NCBI GenBank assembly: GCA_031549345.1
Contig: JAVBPY010000002.1
Location: 186,001 to 250,000 of the forward strand
DNA: 64,000 bases
Direction of reading: 5' to 3'
Source of the DNA: CASFRF01 sp031549345
Lineage (GTDB): Bacteria > Verrucomicrobiota > Lentisphaeria > Victivallales > Victivallaceae
How positions within the stretch are numbered: position 1 is the stretch's first letter; each line of letters starts with the position of its first letter. Positions 21,101-27,972 of the stretch are shown piece by piece. A program made the position numbers and the translations under genes. A model generated the notes under the pieces. The model saw only the letters and a list, made by a program, of their open reading frames with translations, made no database searches and was not told the origin of the DNA.

Positions 21101-22986
21101 CGGACGGAAAGTTCGTTACCGGCAGCGCAATAAGCGGCGGCAGCAAGAAACTGACGCTGAATGCAAGCGGCGATATTTACATCGGTCCTTTGAGCAGCGT
21201 CCTTTCCCTGACGGTCGAATCGGATTCCAACACATTCCTCGGCGGAGACATCAAGGCCAAGGATACGGTGGACTTCCGCAGCGAAGCCTCCATCCTCACC
21301 GTCTACGATAAAAAAGGAAACCTCGCTCCGCTGAAAATTACCACCTCGGGGATCATCAAATCCGCCGGGTTCCGTTTTGACGGCGATGCGGCCATGCAAA
21401 GCGAGCTTCAGCTTTCCGCCGGAAAAGCGACAAGCATCATTGAATCGCTGGATCTCCCGGGGCAAATTTCCTTTATGAAGGGCGTTTTCTCCTACACCGG
21501 CGACGAATTGAGCGCGGGAGCGATTTATAACAAGGCCACGCTTTCGACCGACATGCTGCTCATGCTCTCCGGCTCACTGACAAATGCCGGCATCCTGAAC
21601 GTGAACAACCTCGATCTCGGCGGAGATGCCACGATGCTCAACACCAAGACGGTCAGCGTCCGTGAGACGTTCCGTGTCTTTGAGGGCGCGGTCTTCACCA
21701 ATAAGTCCGGAACGGTAACATCGCAGGAATTCCACGTCCTCGACTTCGCGCAGGTTCATAACACAGCCGTCATTCAAACGACCGAAGTCGCGGTGTTCGG
21801 CAGCTCAACACTCAATTCCACCAAGGAGATTACAGCCAAATACCTCCTTATGGAAGGCGGATCGCTCAATGCCACAAAAGGCAAAGTAACCTTTGACACG
21901 GCGGAAATTTCTGAATTCGCCAACATCAGCACCTCCGCCACAATGACGGTGAAGAATCTGTACGCGGAAAATTCGAGCGTAAGCAACAATGGGACGTTGA
22001 ACCTCAACGGCATCACGGAATTTTCCGGCGAAAGCAACTTCCTCAATACCAAAACGATCAAGGCGCCGAATGCGATAACCTTCTTCGACAACGCCTCTTT
22101 CAAAAGCGACAAGGGTTCCGTTACCGTCGGATCGATGGAACTTGAAGAGGGGTCGCTGATTAACCGTGGAACCTTGAAAATCACCAAGGGGATCACGAGC
22201 GCCGGCGGGCTGGAAAACAACGGGACACTCACAACCGGAACGGGAATTATTGCGGAGAACTTGCTCAACACAAAAACAATCAAAACGACCACCCTGGAAC
22301 TGGAAGACTTCTTTCAGAATTCAGGAAGCATAACGTTGTCCGGAAAAACGTTCTACGTCGGCGGAGCGTTCAGCAACGCGGGAACGCTCAACGCGGTCAA
22401 TGCCAATTTGGAAGTGGAGGGAGCATTCTCCAACGCGGAAAAGAAAACCGTAAAAATCGCCTCTTTGTACGTGGATGGCAGACTGGAAAACCGCGGAACG
22501 CTCACCATCTCCGGTTTGCTGGAGTTCGTTGGCGACAACGACCTGAACAACGTTTCAGGGACCCTGACGGCGGCCCGCATCACATTGGACGGATATGGAA
22601 CGCTGGTAAACTCCGGAACGCTCAAGGCGACCTCCATTACACAGGATGGGATGGGGGCATTCTCCAACCACGGCAAGCTTCAATTGGATTCCCTTACCCT
22701 GAACGGCGGGGATTTGGACAACACAGGCTCGATCACCAAGCTCAAGGCACAACGTCTGGACATGCTGCTGGACAACTCGTTCCTGACGAATACGAAAACA
22801 GGAAGCATCTCCAACGCGCTCATCACATTGGAAGGAACGTCGGGGTACATCAACCTCGGGAAATTCACCAACGTACAGGTGGTGAACGCTTTCGCCCGGA
22901 ACAGCGGACGGATGATGCTCCAGGCGCTGAACGATCTTTGCAAAACCGACGCGGATTCGGCGTTGGACGAACTTCTGGCACTGTAA
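12103..22986 (+). CDS. Giant surface protein: LEDRILFDGA leader, tandem DUF4347, Pmp-like beta-helix modules
   Basis: 3627 residues in one uninterrupted frame. Residues 5-14, LEDRILFDGA, are a variant of the LEPRxLFDGA leader common on giant exported DUF4347 proteins. Two DUF4347-like domains follow (about 79-230 and 259-412). The second keeps THG (His314) and YGCNVA (Cys358); the first has lost both. Three modules then each open with a CSLREA-like motif (LSLREAI at 441, LTLREAM near 1548, LTLREAL near 2144). They contain Pmp-type GGAIY or GGGIY plus TxxxN repeats, predicted to form right-handed beta-helices. A Thr-rich linker lies at about 847-943. The last 500 residues are short repeats of the type NxGTLN and LNTKTI. 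No classical signal peptide, barrel or sorting signal is seen. Adhesion or surface coating is inferred. Confidence 0.82.
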   Translation: MMYQLEDRILFDGAMATDLNAIEPNDDAQNNAETAEQKLQNNAANQADSANELTPLTQSGAETDYLAGLAGHETPEESVEVLVISEKLWNKDALLDAAKPGTIIVEFDPQKTTAAELVNQIAKALDGKTADRIGFFSGDLSGELNLFADGAVEADAAEQAVQRNFWGALDTLLAEDGQIDLFASNLAQGAEGKAIVDTISSLSGHQVNASCDTTGDADAGGNWVLEYASGNGETTPDAIDRYFDGSLLDTYDHVLADPREVVFVNPSVWNADQLVAQIGSHVEVIRLSADGAFEEVTDYLRANGEIDAIHFLTHGNDGEFLLGAGTQITSEFLTAHAEEFAVWKSALNKDGDILIYGCNVAASEEGKNFVVQLAETLDCDVAASTDRTGYRGNWDLEFTVGHIDAGTLSFTGYNYSLAQWTIHNLNDPVLTSDDAISTKNLSLREAIKLAEDGDTLRFSNTPELLKNTTDHTTSHTIFLQDTLVINTNITIIALTTDSPNPIEITIDASKCKVIIYHTGDELPVDVVLREGNSVYLQVGGLYGSLKARDGNLKITYDATLELTLNTEIQDGGVYLVGKNTAFCVLGGNSVFAPGSSFESGEAYAQQLIVLTGYPSSGNIIGWTLPGDLYVSVDPYLDDATGTTYGAVLYGEDTRLNTVSGILYSGVYLQAGSFLPKGTWMAPGTYINNAFVTQGYVLAASMTVTSTLFVGDGTRVAGGGIIAEGTVLAGQVVSDTSRHTQIGTGSYLGLPAGTTQNTIYIPGGFAFYGEVFASTKSVLGAFTSIRYGYKGQTGEVSDATYIYMGTELYTPGTVLKAGTILQGNITLLVRAFYIDAEADVIWTTSKDTSVTSPPIVTTTEVENTEGLPVGVTTETLEPVVSTQTSTVTTEDGDVTKTSVITTSTTTIVTTVTAPSFGTGTGTVTTETTTETVVRTLVEKSSTSGVIIARMNLNNAAAQAGAVSRPAPGVGAGFFVTSRSQLELQGVDIKTCVADKDGGGIYLAANARLVTTVSTEYSPQVYRTTFTSCVAGQTSVGGSGGAIYNGGRYKMDRTTFSSNFAQYGGSGGAVYSATSNLSIVGSTFTGNSASASGGAIYINANNLQTATLSIYTGVFISNTAGVDGGAIFFTKGNFTQGDALRLDFCDFLANGANNNGGAIYITDSVGKVTIQSTPDTTVEVEEDVTITTTYGVAGMAWLEWNYANGNGGAVAVVNNKGDVLLNLLYFGENFAANNGGAIYVKNSANVSLIDVELAQNTATLDGGAMFISNNNASYTVSVSTSDISENSANRNGGGIYLDLGKLTIVNSTLAYNGDSVYGDNVGGAIYMASGTLSINFCTLAYNYGSGAAIYIGVGNSTLSISNSIIYNDAVYKTGSDPLFTSQIYVDSKTALKYTISTTNNIYSHYYEDLNVARSNTLNLTNGKTVNGINLIAVNGEDSLRIQKTLFLDDQLSYNGSVRTRSLAILHQDSIAYNQIAAAGQTYDQTGNLRVDAKAWTWDGQKWVQGKKTRASIGAMEPIFYLEVTSKGDDEAMRFSYDLSTRYLDKAYANGLTLREAMFWSNSYDGLKRIAEKNRDLYLATGYTDFLNNANKLIVAYTRYYTDLNEEFVVCGFAGDGSEIRITFDKIGYLVDSTGEFIYQTDSAGKFLVDSYGKNIKISTTGNVNFDKTVFKAGQDNTINLAFGDLYVGRDWYIGGYLYGVYAVGGQHDISYRAQNASDRIIVDGNASTNLLSNRQYTTLVVNNLTFTNGKGKGTFYGINAGSGGGISNSGNLTLNNMVVSYCETTVHGDGGGICNAATGKLWLYDSSISYNQTIPTTAVGDGNALGGGIYNKGEVWIERSEIVGNISNGAVINLRNIYAGGGGIWNEGSLHILNSTLTENQVAGTASSNYGGTAIASAKLSTAGTAPILECYNSTITLNSRNTKSENGPGTGIWVTAGEFYLANSIVAENIDIAKDDTSRTRNDVYVELAEMVVTTGNFAGKYNIIGGYNYTSGDDVTGFNWAAGTLHNVTGIHAFEPSTTGGGELLPVKSYGIVDTLRLDFNSFGYNGAKTRTYRLLGGSAAFDSGYYKSDYAVELLKAGLFSVGTDQRGVTRTIDSDGNIATTTNIGSYENIPILYIGSSADSLTHRQEFNYTLDQPLWEAPDLTLREALYLADDGTQIFCKHDWQINGSKRNGTTVKNELDSQGRLIIQAVDEFRIGRDIKINGAYYTGGNFNEGGKLAGVLEIKLASGVSSRIFLVRSYEEGYVNTAALMNMVLTGGKAINTGVLGSGNGGSIYAVANLLLENVSISNATASQYGGGIFASGGTLTLINSSITGSSAIYGGGFYVEATALASENFRVLEMHGSTVSDNKATNTAQTGGSGGGIYIRSGTAVISLSVIGRNKAGGDGGGIYLETGSLEAVNTTVANNTAGQNGGGLFFLSGKYMTLDFMTIANNQSGWTAAGKTNTAGTFYGAGLYMKAGALTLTRSIVAQNYRGAAFDANGYIVTNALNDDIFLTYWANQGHSLTDNVIGANIAEGLQGYLRTVAPENRYITSWSTQFTGALDTKLTDNGGMTQTVHIFTTKTTAATLKFASLAYSTEDVLFDQTNLLDFMGTSTGTRQWVGALEAASNVFVFANGLGWTGDGGLNYRQASDNIFSLQNTYFSIAGEGVCDVAGNLVLSGLDWQTTRNSQLVISDEAVITVHGILAGVITVQDSGSLYIATTSYNGLLLSIETGNTTIGYTAAAAQTIGNFVFDNLVIGGGEGLSKELVKTYTGDLEILGNLQVRGNTLFKVLAATKTYGTGEGNLTFNTAASDDPTSAGKVLTAGNITVTGDKLSGIGLDTDKKHSIKFLSTDITLAGYVTLGSANSLIDVSKIGITVTGQENHIYISALKKYNFDLQAGELILDLGKAAMDVKNTFFDNISADAYSRLKIISTGKLTLGATLNTGFDGTLALDGKITVTTRLDTDAALELSGTVVLQSTSISADKGITISGKVSIKNDLVITSSDGNILLGGTLSADGKFVTGSAISGGSKKLTLNASGDIYIGPLSSVLSLTVESDSNTFLGGDIKAKDTVDFRSEASILTVYDKKGNLAPLKITTSGIIKSAGFRFDGDAAMQSELQLSAGKATSIIESLDLPGQISFMKGVFSYTGDELSAGAIYNKATLSTDMLLMLSGSLTNAGILNVNNLDLGGDATMLNTKTVSVRETFRVFEGAVFTNKSGTVTSQEFHVLDFAQVHNTAVIQTTEVAVFGSSTLNSTKEITAKYLLMEGGSLNATKGKVTFDTAEISEFANISTSATMTVKNLYAENSSVSNNGTLNLNGITEFSGESNFLNTKTIKAPNAITFFDNASFKSDKGSVTVGSMELEEGSLINRGTLKITKGITSAGGLENNGTLTTGTGIIAENLLNTKTIKTTTLELEDFFQNSGSITLSGKTFYVGGAFSNAGTLNAVNANLEVEGAFSNAEKKTVKIASLYVDGRLENRGTLTISGLLEFVGDNDLNNVSGTLTAARITLDGYGTLVNSGTLKATSITQDGMGAFSNHGKLQLDSLTLNGGDLDNTGSITKLKAQRLDMLLDNSFLTNTKTGSISNALITLEGTSGYINLGKFTNVQVVNAFARNSGRMMLQALNDLCKTDADSALDELLAL

Positions 22987-22995
22987 CGGAGGACT

Positions 22996-23820
22996 ATGAA
23001 ACCGGAGCTGAAAATCGACAAGGCGCTCTGCGTTCATTGCGCGGAGTGCGTCAAGGACTGCGTTTGTCATATCATTGTCCTTGGCCCGGACGGCGTGCCC
23101 TCCATCCCGAACGCGCCGGAAGAAGGGTGCCTGGAGTGCCAACACTGTCTGGCCGTCTGCCCGACGGGGGCGCTCTCTATTTTCGATCTCGACCCGAAAG
23201 AGAGTATTCCCCTGAAAAAGGAACGTCTTCCATCCGGGGAGCAAATGCACGTTCTCCTGCGTGGACGGCGCAGTGTGCGGCGTTTTCTGGATGAACCCAT
23301 TTCTGCCGAAGAGCTCGCTCCGCTCCTGGCGACCGTTGCCCATGCGCCAACGGGCTGCAACGCCCGCGCGCTTATTTTCTCCGTGGTCGAGGGCCGCGCC
23401 GCCGTGGTGCGTTTGATCGAAAAGATCAATCTCCTGATCGACCGGGCGGAAAAAGAACGCGAACTCCCCGGATTTGTTAAGATGCTTCGCGACCAATACC
23501 GTAAAAACAACGTCGACGATCTTTTTCGCGGCGCGCCGTACATCCTGATCGCCGCTCCAGGTGAAAATGCGGTCTGCGGCCCGGAGGACGCGGTTATCGC
23601 CCTCTCGTATTTCGAGCTTTTGGCGCAAACAAACAACATCGGCACAACGTGGTGCGGTTATCTTCCCATGCTGCTCCGGCATCTTCCCGAAGCGCGTCCG
23701 CTCTTCGGACTCGCCCCCGATCAATATTTTTACGCCATGGTGTTCGGCCGTCCCGCGGTGCGCTATGCCCGAACAACCCAGAAGGAAACCGCAGCGGAGA
23801 TCCGGAAACTTGAATTCTGA
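22996..23820 (+). CDS. Ferredoxin-nitroreductase fusion protein
   Basis: 274 residues. The first 70 carry two [4Fe-4S] motifs, CVHCAECVKDC and CLECQHCLAVCP. The rest is an FMN-dependent nitroreductase-type domain (RGRRSVRRFLDEPIS at the start, then APTGCNARAL, NNIGTTWCGYLP and FYAMVFGRP). Such fusions pass ferredoxin electrons to the flavin; the substrate cannot be told. A GGAGGA ribosome site lies between the stop of the giant gene and the ATG, only 9 bp apart, so it may be read from the same transcript. It overlaps the proposed TTG start of the glycyl radical enzyme, which ties it to that cluster. Confidence 0.88.
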   Translation: MKPELKIDKALCVHCAECVKDCVCHIIVLGPDGVPSIPNAPEEGCLECQHCLAVCPTGALSIFDLDPKESIPLKKERLPSGEQMHVLLRGRRSVRRFLDEPISAEELAPLLATVAHAPTGCNARALIFSVVEGRAAVVRLIEKINLLIDRAEKERELPGFVKMLRDQYRKNNVDDLFRGAPYILIAAPGENAVCGPEDAVIALSYFELLAQTNNIGTTWCGYLPMLLRHLPEARPLFGLAPDQYFYAMVFGRPAVRYARTTQKETAAEIRKLEF

Positions 23821-25840
23821 ACAATTGTTTTCGGCACTTCGCCGCCAGGTACGCAAAGAGCAGGAGCACTCCAAGCTTTACCAGATATGGCAGGACTTGG
23901 TTCCGGATTACCGTTCGTTGCAGGCAAGCGAAGGGGAGCCGTCGCGGAATGTGCGTTTCGCGCGGCGTGTTCGCGATAAACTCGCGGGCCTCGAATTTTT
24001 GTACGATCCGGTGGAACCCCTCGTCGGTCGATTGCGCCGCCCGCCCGGACGCGACCCCCAAGAGGCGGAGAACGCCGAGGCGTACTGCGCCGACTTCGGC
24101 TACGGCGGCGGCCAGACCGGCCACTGCGAACCGTATTACGACGATCTTTTTTCCCTGGGAATCGATGGCATCGCCGCCCGTATCCGCGCAAAGGCGCCGA
24201 ACGAAGCCCGCACGGGTTTCCTGATCGCCCTTGAAGGCTTGTCGTTGCTTTGTGAAAACGCGGCCCGCGCGGCGGAAACGGACAATCCGGGGCTCGCCGC
24301 CGACTGCCGCCATGTCGCGCACCATCCGCCGCAAACCTTCCGTCAGGCGCTGAATCTTCTCTTCCTTGTAATGACCGGCGTTCAATTCGGAGATCACGCG
24401 GCATTGGTCGGTCCCGGGCGGCTGGATCGAAGACTTTGGCCCTTCTACCGGGCGGATCTGGCGGCGGGGCGCCTCACGAAAGACGCCGCGCGGGAGATGC
24501 TTGGCGGACTTTATTTATTGATCAACGATTCCTGCCACCGGGGACTTGCGTTTGCCGTCATGGTCGGCGGCGACACGGTGAACGACCTCTCCTACCTCTC
24601 GCTCGAAGCGTTGCGCATCAGTGCACTGGTCTATCCGGGCGTCGGAGTATGTGTGAACCCCAATACGCCGGACGATCTTCTGGAGCTGGCCGCCGCAATC
24701 ATCGCCGAAGGCTCCCCCTGCCCCGCGTTCTTCAACGACACGGTCATCCGCCGCGGTCTGGAGCGTTACGGCGTTCCCGCGGAGGAGTCGGGGGAATACA
24801 TCAACTCGACATGTGTGGAAATCACCCCTTCCGGCGCATCCAACGTATGGGTGGCAAGCCCCTACTACAACCTTTCCCAGCTTCTTCTGGACGCGATGGA
24901 CCGCGAATACGCCGACTATGCTTCTTTGGAAGCGGCATTCCATCTCCGCATTGCCGGAGCAATCCGCAATGGGGTGGAGGTGGAAAAAAAGAACCGCGCG
25001 TTCCGGCAGCTCTATGTGCGGCGTCCTCTCCAGAGCGTCTTCACACGCGACTGCGTCGCGCGCGGGCGCGACATCGAGGATGGCGGCGCGCTGTACAACT
25101 GGGTGGAGTGCAGTTTCGTCGGCCTGGCCAACTGTGTGGACGCGTTGTACGTAATACGCGAAGAAGTTTTCAATACCAAGACCTTGACGCTTCCGGCGCT
25201 TGCGGCGATTCTCCGTGACGACTTCGCCGGAAACGAGGCGTTGCGCCAGAAATTTCTCCGCCACCACCCCAAATACGGCACCGACAACGAGGTGGTGGAT
25301 GCGCTGATCCCCCCTTTGCTGCAATTTCTGGAGTCGGAATGCGCCCGCTACCGGCTGCCGCCGGACGACGCGCATTACATCCCCGGTACATTCTGTTGGG
25401 AGATGCACCAACGCCTGGGGAGCAAAACCGGGGCCACCGCCGACGGACGGCGCGCGGGATTTCCCTTCGCCGACGGCGCGGGCCCGGCGCAGGGACGCGA
25501 AAAATTCGGCCCCACGCCGGCGATCCGTTCGGTTACTTCGTGGGACCACAGCAACTTGATCGGCGGCTCGGCGTTCAATGCAAAATTTCCGCGCGCGCTT
25601 CTGGCGACAAAGGATGCGCAACGCAAACTTGTGGCACTGGTCAAAACGTTCATCGAACGCGGCGGATTCCAGACCCAGATCAACGTCGCCGACAACGATC
25701 TTTTGAAGAAGGCGTTGGAACACCCGGAAGAGTACGACGATCTCGTCGTCCGCATTGGCGGCTATACCGACTATTTCACCCGTCTTCCCCCCGGAATGCA
25801 GCAGGAATTGCTGCTCCGCACCGAATACAGTTCTTTATAA
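23810..25840 (+). CDS. Glycyl radical enzyme of unassigned substrate (PFL/diol-dehydratase superfamily)
   Basis: About 676 residues from a proposed TTG start at 23810, chosen because GGAG at 23796-23799 is well spaced and the reading frame further upstream is a shadow of the nitroreductase gene. A later or ATG (23765) start cannot be excluded. The thiyl cysteine is in NSTCVEITPSG (Cys about 335, Glu about 337); the Cys-x-Glu pair is that of dehydratase/lyase-type members, not the Cys-Cys of pyruvate formate-lyase. The radical site is VRIGGYTDYF near the C-terminus (Gly about 651). QTGHCEPYYDDLFSLGIDGI matches the family's early active-site region. At 676 residues it is shorter than PFL (about 760) or choline lyase (about 846). 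It forms a tight operon with an Fe-alcohol dehydrogenase and an activase. Confidence 0.88.
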   Translation: MNSEQLFSALRRQVRKEQEHSKLYQIWQDLVPDYRSLQASEGEPSRNVRFARRVRDKLAGLEFLYDPVEPLVGRLRRPPGRDPQEAENAEAYCADFGYGGGQTGHCEPYYDDLFSLGIDGIAARIRAKAPNEARTGFLIALEGLSLLCENAARAAETDNPGLAADCRHVAHHPPQTFRQALNLLFLVMTGVQFGDHAALVGPGRLDRRLWPFYRADLAAGRLTKDAAREMLGGLYLLINDSCHRGLAFAVMVGGDTVNDLSYLSLEALRISALVYPGVGVCVNPNTPDDLLELAAAIIAEGSPCPAFFNDTVIRRGLERYGVPAEESGEYINSTCVEITPSGASNVWVASPYYNLSQLLLDAMDREYADYASLEAAFHLRIAGAIRNGVEVEKKNRAFRQLYVRRPLQSVFTRDCVARGRDIEDGGALYNWVECSFVGLANCVDALYVIREEVFNTKTLTLPALAAILRDDFAGNEALRQKFLRHHPKYGTDNEVVDALIPPLLQFLESECARYRLPPDDAHYIPGTFCWEMHQRLGSKTGATADGRRAGFPFADGAGPAQGREKFGPTPAIRSVTSWDHSNLIGGSAFNAKFPRALLATKDAQRKLVALVKTFIERGGFQTQINVADNDLLKKALEHPEEYDDLVVRIGGYTDYFTRLPPGMQQELLLRTEYSSL

Positions 25841-25849
25841 GGAGGCTTC

Positions 25850-26992
25850 ATGTTCCGTAACTATATTCCCACCAAGCTGTTTTTCGGCCCCGGCTCGCTG
25901 AATGAACTGGGGAAAATTCCCCTCCCCGGGCGCAAAGCGCTCATTGTGATAACCTCCGGGAAATCAATCCGCGCCAACGGCGTGCTGGACCGCGTTCAAA
26001 AACTCCTCGCCGCCAACAAGGCGGAAAGCGTGATTTATGATGGCATTCAGCCCAACCCGACACGCGAACAGGTGATGGCCGGAGCGGCGACGGCACGCGC
26101 GGCGAAATGCGACTTCATCCTCGGCCTCGGCGGCGGAAGCCCCATCGACGCGGCAAAATCCATTGCGCTTATGGCGACAAACCCCGGCGACTACTGGGAT
26201 TACATCAACGGCGGCACCGGCAAAGGGCGTCCGCTTTCAGCGCTCCCGCTGCCGATCGTCGCGGTTACAACAACCGCCGGAACAGGGACGGAGATCGATC
26301 CCTGGACGGTGGTTACGCACGGGGACGAAAAAATCGGTTTCGGCACCGACGACACGTTCCCGCAGATCGCCATTGTGGACCCGGAACTGATGCTGACCGT
26401 GCCGGCGGACTTGACGGCATTCCAGGGGTTTGACGCTTTTTTTCATGCCGCGGAATGCTATCTTGCGAATATCGCCACGCCGATCAGTGAGCTGTATTCG
26501 CTCAAGAGCCTGGAGCTTTTGGCCCAATCACTCCCGGAAGCGGTCCGCAACGGAGCGAATCTTGCGGCGCGGAGCGACGTGGCGCTGGCCAACACCCTTT
26601 CGGGCATGGCGGAATCGACGTCGTGCAACACCTCGGAGCACTCGTTGGCACACGCGATCGGCGGAATGTTTCCGGCCATTCCGCACGGTGCGGCCCTGAT
26701 CCTTGTTTCGCGCGCGTGGTTCCATTTCTACGAAGCAAAGCTCCCGGAGCGTTTTGCGCCGATTGCGCGCGCACTGAAGGCGCCGAGCGCGTGCGCCGGG
26801 TTGGAAAATCTCCTGCAGGCCTGCAACGTGGCGAATTTGACGATGAAGCAATACGGGATCCGGCGCGAAGACCTCGCAAGTTTGAATCAAAACGCCTGGG
26901 AAACAATGGGCGGATTGTTCGCCCTTGACCGCTACGTCCTCACCCGCGCCGAATCGTTGGCGATTCTGGAGGAGGCGTTCGGGCGCGCATGA
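25850..26992 (+). CDS. Iron-containing alcohol dehydrogenase
   Basis: 380 residues. A type III (Fe-dependent) alcohol dehydrogenase, interconverting an aldehyde and an alcohol with NAD(P)H. The nucleotide-binding motif GLGGGSPIDAAKSIAL and the metal-ligand segments FDAFFHAAE (Asp and His) and EHSLAHAIGG with PHG (two His) are all intact. A perfect ribosome site (AAGGAGG) precedes the ATG. Next to a dehydratase-type glycyl radical enzyme, it probably reduces the aldehyde product of that enzyme. Four bases of its end overlap the activase start. Confidence 0.92.
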   Translation: MFRNYIPTKLFFGPGSLNELGKIPLPGRKALIVITSGKSIRANGVLDRVQKLLAANKAESVIYDGIQPNPTREQVMAGAATARAAKCDFILGLGGGSPIDAAKSIALMATNPGDYWDYINGGTGKGRPLSALPLPIVAVTTTAGTGTEIDPWTVVTHGDEKIGFGTDDTFPQIAIVDPELMLTVPADLTAFQGFDAFFHAAECYLANIATPISELYSLKSLELLAQSLPEAVRNGANLAARSDVALANTLSGMAESTSCNTSEHSLAHAIGGMFPAIPHGAALILVSRAWFHFYEAKLPERFAPIARALKAPSACAGLENLLQACNVANLTMKQYGIRREDLASLNQNAWETMGGLFALDRYVLTRAESLAILEEAFGRA

Positions 26993-27894
26993 GCATTCGC
27001 GGCATCGTTTTCGACATCAAAAAATTTGCGATCCACGACGGTCCGGGAATCCGCACCACGGTCTTCCTTAAAGGCTGTCCGTTGCGTTGCCTCTGGTGTC
27101 ACAATCCGGAATCGCAGAGCGCCCGGCGCGAAATTTCTTTCATGCCGGAAAAGTGCATCGGATGCAACTGGTGTTTTGAGAACTGTCCGCGCCAATGCCA
27201 TGTTGTTACCGATGCGGGGCACGCGTTGCTCCGCGCGGCGTGCACCCGGTGCGGACGTTGCGCAGAGCGTTGTTACGCCGAAGCATTGGAGGTAGTGGGG
27301 AAGGAACAGAGTGTCGAAGAAGTCCTTGCGGAAGTCCTGAAAGACCGCGCGTTCTACGAAAACTCGGGCGGCGGCATGACTATTTCCGGCGGGGAACCGA
27401 TGAGCCAGTTCCCCTTCACCTTTGCCCTTGCCCGTCAGGCCAAACAAGCGGGCCTTCATGTCGCGTTGGACACCTGCGGACAAGCGCCCACCGGCGATTA
27501 CATGACCATTCTCCCCTGGATCGATCTTTTTTTGTACGACATTAAGGCGACCGATCCGGAAAAACACCGCCAATTTACCGGTGTGGACAATCGCCTGATC
27601 CAAGAAAATTTACACCGGATCGACGAAATGGGCGGAAGCATCTCCCTCCGGTGCCCGATCGTTCCGGACCTGAACGACGACGATGGACACATCGACGGCA
27701 TCGCGGAACTGGCCAACACCCTCCGGCATGTTACGGAAATCACCCTGCATCCCTACCATCCTTTGGGACAGAGCAAATGTGCCCGGCTTGGCCTCGAATG
27801 TACCTGCGACGGAAGCTTTGCCCCGCCGGAGCGGATGGCCCGCCACTTGGCACGGCTTCAGACGCAAACACACGTCCCCGTCCGCATCAACTGA
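26989..27894 (+). CDS. Glycyl radical enzyme activating enzyme (radical SAM)
   Basis: 301 residues. The radical SAM cluster motif CPLRCLWC (C-x3-C-x2-C) follows HDGPGIRTTVFLKG, the standard start of this family. A two-cluster ferredoxin insert is present (CIGCNWCFENC and CTRCGRCAERC), as in activases of diol-dehydratase-type and related enzymes. GGGMTISGGEPMSQ is the SAM-binding GGE motif. It uses SAM to place the radical on the glycine of the enzyme encoded at 23810-25840. The start overlaps the alcohol dehydrogenase stop by four bases (ATGA). Confidence 0.93.
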   Translation: MSIRGIVFDIKKFAIHDGPGIRTTVFLKGCPLRCLWCHNPESQSARREISFMPEKCIGCNWCFENCPRQCHVVTDAGHALLRAACTRCGRCAERCYAEALEVVGKEQSVEEVLAEVLKDRAFYENSGGGMTISGGEPMSQFPFTFALARQAKQAGLHVALDTCGQAPTGDYMTILPWIDLFLYDIKATDPEKHRQFTGVDNRLIQENLHRIDEMGGSISLRCPIVPDLNDDDGHIDGIAELANTLRHVTEITLHPYHPLGQSKCARLGLECTCDGSFAPPERMARHLARLQTQTHVPVRIN

Positions 27895-27919
27895 TTTGTT
27901 AAAATTCGGTAGCCTCCTC

Positions 27920-27948
27920 TTGCAATGTTTCGCGGAAAGTGTTATCTT
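27920..27948 (+). promoter_or_regulatory. Promoter of the sialate O-acetylesterase gene
   Basis: TTGCAA (27920-27925), 17 bp, TATCTT (27943-27948). It separates the glycyl radical operon from the next gene; a ribosome site AAAGGA and ATG 27973 follow. Confidence 0.6.
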
Positions 27949-27972
27949 AGGAAAACACTTGAAAGGAACGCA

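Noticed and set aside
23561..23809. N-terminal extension of the glycyl radical enzyme frame
   Set aside because: It overlaps the nitroreductase coding sequence in another frame, is Arg/Pro/Ser-rich and has no ribosome site.
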